From assembly GCA_001662425.1 (NCBI GenBank), contig BDDC01002321.1:3757-14163 (forward strand): 10,407 nucleotides of DNA, given 5' to 3'. How positions within the stretch are numbered: position 1 is the first letter of the stretch; every line of letters starts with the position of its first letter. A program made the position numbers and the translations under genes. The notes under the pieces are model-generated. The model was not told the origin of the DNA, did not search any database, and was given only the letters and a program-made list of their open reading frames with translations. Source of the DNA: Chlamydomonas sphaeroides. Lineage: Eukaryota > Chlorophyta > Chlorophyceae > Chlamydomonadales > Chlamydomonadaceae. Below are positions 5,554 to 10,407 of the stretch, piece by piece.

Positions 5554-7926
5554 ATGCACTTGCTGCGGCAATATCGCGCTGCTGGCTTACCTTTCCTAGC
5601 CGCGCTGTGCGTTGCCGTGCTCCTCACGTCGAGCTGCCATGCCTGCAATGATGGGGCGGCGGCGCTGCAGTTGCATAATCAGCTCCGCGCTCGCCATGGC
5701 GCTCCACCCTTGAGCTGGAGCAACTCGCTCGCCAGCTCGTCGCAGCGATGGGCCTACGTGCTGGCTGCAAGGGGCTGCGAACTAGAGCACTCGACGGGCA
5801 ACTACGGCGAGAACCTGGCCATGGCGTGGGGCTCCGACGGCAGCGGCCGGCCATCGTGCACCAGTGCCACACAGTCTTGGTAAGACACGGCATCAAGTAG
5901 CCAACCCGGAACTGACGGGAGACCGACCACTCGGCTGCGCCATATATAGCAACCTGCTGAGTACCGGAAAACTCTTGGACCTACCTGCTGATGTTGTGCG
6001 TGCATGTCGTCGTCGCACACCCCATAGCGAGCACTCCGCCGAGCCCTACCACCCCGTTTTTGCGGTGATTCATCTGGTCTGATAAGTTTTTAGTTTGGGC
6101 AGAAGACTTTTGCGCTGTTACAACGTTGCTAGCTATTGGTTAAGGTGACCTCAGAGTCTTCCCTCCAGCAGTGTCTGGTGAGTCGGCACGTGTCGGCAAT
6201 GGTGTAAGCAGCGAGCCGTGCCGCGGCTGCTTAGACCATTTCCATCTCACCAAACACTACAACGCCAAAATACAAGAAGCGGCTCATCATCATACATAAC
6301 GCAGCTTCCAGCCGCTGGGTATGGCCCCGCCGGCGACCCTGTTCAATCAATTGCACCTACCCACTACTACATCCTTACCCGTACGCAGGTACGATGAGAT
6401 CTCCATGTACCGCTGGACGAGCACCCCGTACAGCAGCAACCAGAACGCCATGGTCGGCCACTTCACCCAGGTACGTATGGGCTGGTTCATTCCGGGTAGG
6501 GGTGCGCGGCGGCAGCGGCCATCCAGCGGCAGGCAGGGTGGCGCAGGGCAAGGCGGGCGGAGGCACTCCCTAGCTAGGAGGGGGCACCCACATGCCGCTG
6601 CACCCCGGCGGGGAGTCAGCTACGCACCATTGCAGCAGCCAGCACCTGCTGCATACCGGCGCTACCTGCGAGAAGTAAGGGGCCAAGGCGGCTGCCGGCA
6701 GGTGCCGCCTGCTGGAAGCAGGGCGTGCCCTAGCTAGCTGGGCAGGCCCTTGGCCGCCAGCCGCACCTCGCGACCCGCACCTGCCCAGCAGCTAGCCGGG
6801 TCTAGCTACGCCCGCACCCGCAGGCTGGCCCCTGGGCGAGCTCACCGCTCTGTCTATCTGCCATGTACTCACGCGACTCCTGCCCTTCTTTTCCCCCGCC
6901 TCCCCCCGCAGGTGGTCTGGCGCTCCACCACGCAGGTGGGGTGTGCGGGCGCCAACGGCGACGGCGGCAAGTGCCGCGTCGAGGTGCGTGCGGGCCGCCG
7001 TGCGTGGGGCCGACCCTGCTTGCCAGCCACCGTGCGTAGCCGCCTGCCGTACCGCGTACCTGCTTCCTGCCGCTGCCGGCTGTTGTGCGTACGTGGTCGG
7101 GACTCAGGAGGCCTCCATCCTGGCCGCCGCCGCGGTGGGGGCCTCGATCGGCCGCACGCCACGGCGGCGGCGAGCCCCTGCATCCGTCCGTCCGTCCCCG
7201 GTGGCCCCCGCTACCGCCCTCCCCAAGCTGCATGCTATTGCCCTCTCCTATCGCGTCCACACCTGTGACCCAAACCGACCGCCCTCTTCCTCCCCCCACC
7301 TCCCCCCACCTCCCTCCCCCCTCCCCTCAGGTGTGCCAGTACTCGCCCCCGGGCAACTTCGCAGGCAACGACCAGTACCGCGCCAACGTGCTGCCGCTCG
7401 GCAGCAACAGCAACCGCTCGCCGCCGCCGCCGCCGCCGTCATGGTCATCTCGCCGGTCGCCGCCTCCGCCTCCGCCGTTTAGGTCGCCCGCCCGCCGGTC
7501 GCCGCCGCCGCCCCGCCGCCGCCCGCCGCCGCCCCGCCGCCGCCCGCCGCCGCCGCCGCCGCCGCCGCCGCCTCGTGAGTCGCCGCACCGCCAGCAGTCG
7601 GACGCGGCGCACGCGCTGCTGTCGCTCAGGCTGTTGGGGCCCCTGCCAGGAGGTTGGCCCCAGCATGGTTGTGCCGCTGTGGTTGTGCTAAGCCCCTAGC
7701 TGCCTCGTCCCTTCGCAATGCTGCTGGGCCCCAGAGGATTGCAAGCTGGGCTTGCTCATCCACCACTGACCCCCGCCGCGCCCGCGCCTGCCGTCCACCG
7801 CCCCCCGCAGCGCCGCCGCCGCCAGAATACTACGGCTACGACTACGACTACGAGTATGATTATGAGAGCGACTACGATTACGAGTACGAGTACGAGGGCT
7901 CCTACGACTGGCGGCGTCGGGTGTGA
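5554..7926 (+). CDS. CAP gene B: secreted CAP/SCP (PR-1-like) protein with Arg/Pro spacer and Tyr-acidic tail; five exons
   Basis: Exons: 5554-5879, 6389-6470, 6912-6983, 7331-7574, 7811-7926. They total 840 bases (279 residues). The phases 2, 0, 0, 1 match gene A, and exons 2 and 3 have identical lengths (82 and 72). ATG 5554 is followed by a signal peptide (residues 1 to about 30, ending SCHA). The CAP tetrad is complete: His79, Glu86, Glu112, His133. GHFTQVVWRST fits CRISP signature 1. The spacer (about 189-246) is longer and more basic than gene A's and contains the repeated heptad PPPPRRR. The tail (247-279) has 12 Tyr and 12 Asp/Glu and ends DWRRRV; its DY/EY pattern is not alignable residue by residue with gene A's. 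A secreted wall or matrix protein is likely; the biochemical role is unknown. The gene follows A in tandem and faces the minus-strand gene at the right edge. Confidence 0.88.
5880..6388 (+). other. Intron 1 of CAP gene B (509 bases)
   Basis: It begins GTAAGACACG and ends CCCGTACGCAG, as in gene A, but is 185 bases longer. The right half (about 6060-6370) is noticeably richer in A/T than its surroundings and contains a long imperfect hairpin absent from gene A. As in gene A, retention gives TGG-TAA, stopping after Trp109. Confidence 0.85.
6171..6257. repeat. Imperfect 87-base hairpin in intron 1 of gene B
   Basis: The inner arms AATGGTGTAAGCAGC (6198-6212) and GCTGCTTAGACCATT (6226-6240) pair at 14 of 15 positions across a 13-base loop. 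The outer arms GTGTCTGGTGAG (6171-6182) and CTCACCAAACAC (6246-6257) pair at 11 of 12. The internal bulge is asymmetric: 15 bases left, 5 bases right. A small inverted-repeat transposable element or a small-RNA precursor are both possible. A TGTAA (6203-6207) lies within it. Confidence 0.7.
6471..6911 (+). other. Intron 2 of CAP gene B (441 bases), 3' part nearly identical to gene A
   Basis: The donor is GTACGTATGG and the acceptor tract is C-rich ending CCGCAG. The last 95 bases (6817-6911) match gene A except at three positions. The early part (GGGGTGCGCGGCGGCAGCGG) also matches. The middle has extra sequence with TAGCTAG motifs. Confidence 0.85.
6984..7330 (+). other. Intron 3 of CAP gene B (347 bases)
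   Basis: The donor GTGCGTGCGGGCCG is shared with gene A. The 3' end is a long C/T tract ending CCCCTCAG. No further gene or structured element was recognised inside. Confidence 0.8.
7500..7574. repeat. CCG-rich triplet tract coding PPPPRRR heptads and poly-Pro
   Basis: Within exon 4 of gene B the DNA is a 21-base tandem unit of CCG and CGC triplets followed by an almost pure CCG run ending at the donor. It encodes two PPPPRRR heptads and then about ten prolines. Such tracts change length easily, and the matching stretch of gene A is shorter and different. Confidence 0.8.
7575..7810 (+). other. Intron 4 of CAP gene B (236 bases)
   Basis: The donor GTGAGTCGCCGCACCGCCAG nearly equals gene A's; the acceptor is CCCCCCGCAG. 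It is phase 1 and splits a proline codon, separating the Pro-rich exon from the Tyr-rich tail exon, exactly as in gene A. Confidence 0.8.
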
Positions 7927-8380
7927 TGTATGGCGCACCGGCGGCGGCGCGCCAGCAGCAGCCGGGTGGATGCATGCCAGGGCTCCTCCCTTGAGTCAAA
8001 TCATGTCGGGCAGTGCCATTGCCACCTCCATGTGCCCACCGTGCATGCCCTTGCGTGCACGCGGTGGCTGGTGGCAGGCTGCTGCGGCCGCACCGGTCTA
8101 TCGATGTGGTGGACCGCTGCGCACACACGCGCACACACCGGCTCGCCGCCCGCCATGCGTGAAAGTATGGGTCCGCTAGCTAGCTCGAAGGCACGTGCAG
8201 AGACGCCCCAATGCAGGAGGACAGCAGCAGCGGGCCTGGGGCCTGGGGCCTGCTCGCTGGTGGCGGACGCGGTGCACGTGCGCGGGCATGTGCATGTGCG
8301 CCCGCTAGCTTGTGCTGGCGGTTGGCATGGGGTCTCCCGCCCATACACGCCTGCCCTCCATAAATGCAACGACATCTGTC

Positions 8381-8385
8381 TTACA
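8381..8385 (-). terminator. Candidate poly(A) signal (TGTAA on minus strand) for the CDC16-like gene
   Basis: The plus strand reads TTACA. It is the first such site downstream of the minus-strand stop at 9762-9764, about 1.4 kb away. If both this and the 8788-8792 signal are used, the two convergent transcripts overlap by about 0.4 kb. A non-canonical nearer site is equally possible. Confidence 0.2.
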
Positions 8386-8787
8386 TGCGTCGTATGTTGC
8401 CATCTCTGTTTCTACTTCTTCTGCTGCATGTGCATGTGCGCTAGCTGCTGCGACACGCCGCCGGCATGCAGGCCGGGGGTGGCGGGCTGCTGCTGCGCAA
8501 CAATGGTGGGGTGCGTGGGTCTGCGTGCAGCAGGCTGCCGTGTGCCCTTGACGGCCCCAGGGCCTGTACTAGTGCATGTTCGCATGTTGGAGGAGGAGAT
8601 GGTCAACTTTGACGTTCCAAGCGCTGAGTCGCAAGCCTCCTGACGGGGCGATCGATGCATATATAGCTAGGGCCAACTGCACGCGCATGGCACAGTCGAG
8701 GCCGTCCATGCCTCTCTACGCACACCCGCCGGTGTGCCTTGGCTGGCGGCACCGGCCCGCTAGCTGCTGGGGCCTCGTTCCGCCTGC

Positions 8788-8792
8788 TGTAA
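8788..8792 (+). terminator. Candidate poly(A) signal TGTAA for CAP gene B
   Basis: This is the first plus-strand TGTAA found after the gene B stop (7926), implying a 3' UTR of about 0.87 kb. That is an ordinary length for Chlamydomonas-type genes. Confidence 0.35.
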
Positions 8793-9761
8793 GAAGCATA
8801 CATGGCGGGGGGTGACCTACCCCTGATATCTAGCAACGGGCTTGCTAACCCGAGTGGCTCAGGGGTTAACTCAGGGGGTGGATGGCAGTGGCACGTCATC
8901 GGCCCGCGCGCACGGCCCCTACCGCCCAGCTTCACGCCACGGACGCAGACCCGACCCAAGCTGTTACTGTTAGTTACTGTTGCACCGCAAAGCGGAGGTC
9001 GCCGTTTCACAGCCAGGGGGGCCATCGGCAGATCAGGTCAACTCAGTGCATTAGGGCCCTCGGCTCCACCGCGCTTCGGTCCGCCTATTCTACACATCCC
9101 TCAGATACCGAACCACATGACTCGGATCAGCCTCAAGCATCACGCGGCGCATGCCACGACGTGCAAGTTGGAGAGTAAGCTCGTGCTCAGCCCGCAGCCG
9201 CCCCACTCCTACCGATACTTCCGACCTTCGCCAAGCCGTACTCAGGGCCGACCGTGCAAGCCGAGCGCCGCCTGCTCCCCACGCCACCGCTGCAGGAGGC
9301 AGCGGGGGGCAGCCACCCAGCGCCGCCCCTCCCAGCCCAGCCCTGCCCCGCCGCCCCGGCCCTAGGGGCCCGCCAGCAGCATGCTGCCGTGCCGCCTTGT
9401 GAAGTCAGGCCCCCGGCTGAGCTGGCGATGCGTCGGGGGCGCAGAGCCGCCTTGCACCGCCTCAACCGCTATACACCACCACATCACTGGGCACCGCAGC
9501 GCCTCAGCGCACTGCCCACCCACAGCTGAGAGTGCCAGCCGCCGCTCAGTCCATGACCGCCCCACACCGCTTGCCCCCCGCCAACCGCGCCAACAGCCCC
9601 TACCCATCCCGCGATGCCCTGCTCCGGATGCCGCGTGTGCCGCGCCCTGCCAACGTACGCCCACGCCCAGGGCCGCGGCAACGACCACGACCACGGCCGC
9701 GCCCCGCCGCACGCCGCCCAGGCGACTGCGGGGCTGCTCTGCAGTCCGCCGCCGCCAGCCG

Positions 9762-10393
9762 CTAGCCGCGTCCGCCGCCCATGACACCGGCCATGGGCCC
9801 CGCGCCGCGCGCCAGCGCGGCCGTGGCCTCCGCGGCCTCCTCCGCCTCCGCCTCCGCCTCCTGCTCCGCAAACTCCTGCGCAATGGGGCGGCAGCACGGC
9901 AGGGCCGCCGCTTGCCTTGGCTGCGGCCGCGGGCCGACCCAGGTGCCTCGCTGCCGCCCCCCGCGGTTGTGGCAGGAGCGGCCTGCGGCAGGGACCCGGC
10001 CGCCGCCATCGGCAGGCCCTCGCCCTGCACCCCTACCGTGAGGTCGCGCCTGGCAGCTGCTGCTGCCTTAACCCTGCGCTCGATCCGTCCGCAGCGCGTA
10101 GCTCCACCCCACCCCCAAACAAACACACAACGCCTCACCAACACCTGGACTGCGTAAATAGTGCACACACCCACACCCACAAGAGGACGTGAGGTAGCCC
10201 GGTGCCGAACGTCATTGCACACAACATACCCACACGCACATTTACACCCACACACCTGCAGCGCGAGGCGCAGCATGTCGGAGGCAAAGGGGTCGTCCGG
10301 CCGCAGCGCCAGCGCCGCGTGGTAGGCCTCCACAGCGGCCCGCGGCTCTCCGCACAGCTGCGCCACGTAGCCCAGCGCCGCCAGCGTGCCGGG
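9762..10393 (-). CDS. CDC16: CDC16/APC6-like anaphase-promoting-complex subunit, last two exons (partial)
   Basis: Minus-strand exons: 10393-10256 (46 codons) and 9875-9762 (37 codons plus TAG at 9764-9762). The 380-base intron between starts GTGTGTGGG, ends TGCGCAG and is phase 0. The first exon encodes a C-terminal TPR unit: LGYVAQLCGEPRAAVEAYH, then ALALRPDDPF and DMLRLAL. The YH-x-AL-x-L-x-PDD-x-F-x(3)-ML-x-LAL pattern is that of the last TPR of plant APC6 and is close to human CDC16. CDC16 is a TPR scaffold subunit of the APC/C ubiquitin ligase acting in mitosis. The final exon gives an acidic Glu/Ala tail (EFAEQEAEAEAE) and a Gly-rich end. The rest of the gene lies beyond the right edge. 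Another TPR protein is the main alternative. Confidence 0.7.
9876..10255 (-). other. Intron of the CDC16-like gene, GT-rich on its sense strand
   Basis: On the plus strand the part at about 10100-10255 is rich in CA and CCCA runs, so the intron begins with a GT-rich stretch on its sense strand. An open frame continues through the whole intron without a stop, but its translation (Cys/Val then Arg/Gly-rich) does not resemble a TPR protein, whereas the spliced reading does. Confidence 0.65.
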
Positions 10394-10407
10394 CTGGGGG
10401 GGGGGGA
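10394..10407 (-). other. Acceptor and polypyrimidine tract before the CDC16-like exon
   Basis: The plus strand ends with an 11-base G run (10396-10406). On the minus strand this is a C tract followed by AG at 10395-10394, directly before the TPR exon, so it reads as a normal acceptor. A homopolymer at the very edge may also mark a sequence break. Confidence 0.5.

Larger units (their letters stand above)
7927..9761. other. Convergent intergenic or 3' UTR region between CAP gene B and CDC16-like gene
   Basis: No gene is called. It should contain the 3' UTRs of both flanking genes. Contents seen: a CA/CG dinucleotide stretch near 8120-8138; two copies of a 15-base repeat (8286-8300 and 8426-8440), each next to a GCTAGCT or CTAGCT; CGCTAGCT at 8174-8181, 8303-8310, 8439-8446 and 8758-8765; a tandem GTTACTGTT (8963-8971 and 8973-8981); TGTAA on the plus strand at 8788-8792; and TTACA (TGTAA on the minus strand) at 8381-8385. 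Open frames up to about 237 codons exist on both strands but show no family features. Confidence 0.55.

Noticed and set aside
7085..7699. 204-codon frame overlapping intron 3 and exon 4 of gene B
   Set aside because: It is the true exon 4 frame extended into both flanking introns; the intronic parts have no counterpart in gene A.
7930..8643. 237-codon plus-strand frame downstream of gene B as a gene
   Set aside because: It is Cys/Ala/Arg-rich with no motif, overlaps opposing frames, and lies where gene B's 3' UTR is expected.
8845..8885. tRNA-like stretch with GTGGCTCAGGGG
   Set aside because: It resembles an A box, but no B box (GGTTCRANNCC) or cloverleaf pairing follows.
9381..10157. 258-codon plus-strand frame near the right end
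   Set aside because: It is antisense to the CDC16-like last exon and intron; its Arg/Pro/Ala composition is typical of a GC-rich shadow.
9362..10255. Long minus-strand frame continuing past the TPR exon
   Set aside because: After LRLALQ the translation becomes Cys/Val- then Arg/Gly-rich with no TPR character. A GTGTGT donor and a later GCAG acceptor restore an in-phase acidic tail.

Overview
The window looks like nuclear DNA of a chlamydomonadalean (volvocine-type) green alga. It is GC-rich, and its genes are split by short GT-AG introns with C-rich acceptor tracts. Some encoded proteins carry Ser/Pro- and poly-Pro-rich extracellular stretches, and TGTAA (the usual poly(A) signal of this group) lies downstream of genes. 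The species cannot be told from the sequence. No prokaryotic operon, CRISPR array, rRNA, tRNA or coding transposon was seen.

Layout, left to right. (1) 1-243: an open frame from the window edge to TGA, probably the unidentified 3' end of a plus-strand gene, with TGTAA at 495-499. (2) 244-1075: 3' flank, a dense cluster of small inverted repeats (472-581), and the upstream region of the next gene. (3) 1076-2950: CAP gene A, five exons, 267 residues. (4) 2951-5553: a long gene-poor interval with a GACGTG cluster, a weak open frame, and a five-copy TGCCGGGACA-type array about 0.4 kb upstream of the next gene. (5) 5554-7926: CAP gene B, five exons, 279 residues, a tandem paralogue of A on the same strand with identical intron phases. 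(6) 7927-9761: a convergent intergenic or 3' UTR region. (7) 9762-10393, minus strand: the last two exons of what looks like the APC/C subunit CDC16/APC6, continuing past the right edge.

The two CAP genes are the centre of interest. Each joined reading frame encodes a signal peptide, a complete CAP (SCP/PR-1) domain with the His-Glu-Glu-His tetrad, an Arg/Pro-rich spacer, and a short C-terminal tail made almost entirely of alternating acidic residues and tyrosine (DY/EY). Exons 2 and 3 have the same length in both genes, and parts of the introns are as similar as the exons, so the duplication is recent or is being homogenised. The Pro-rich spacer and the DY/EY tail suggest secreted cell-wall or extracellular-matrix proteins. 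The tail is a plausible substrate for tyrosine cross-linking or sulfation, but this is inference.
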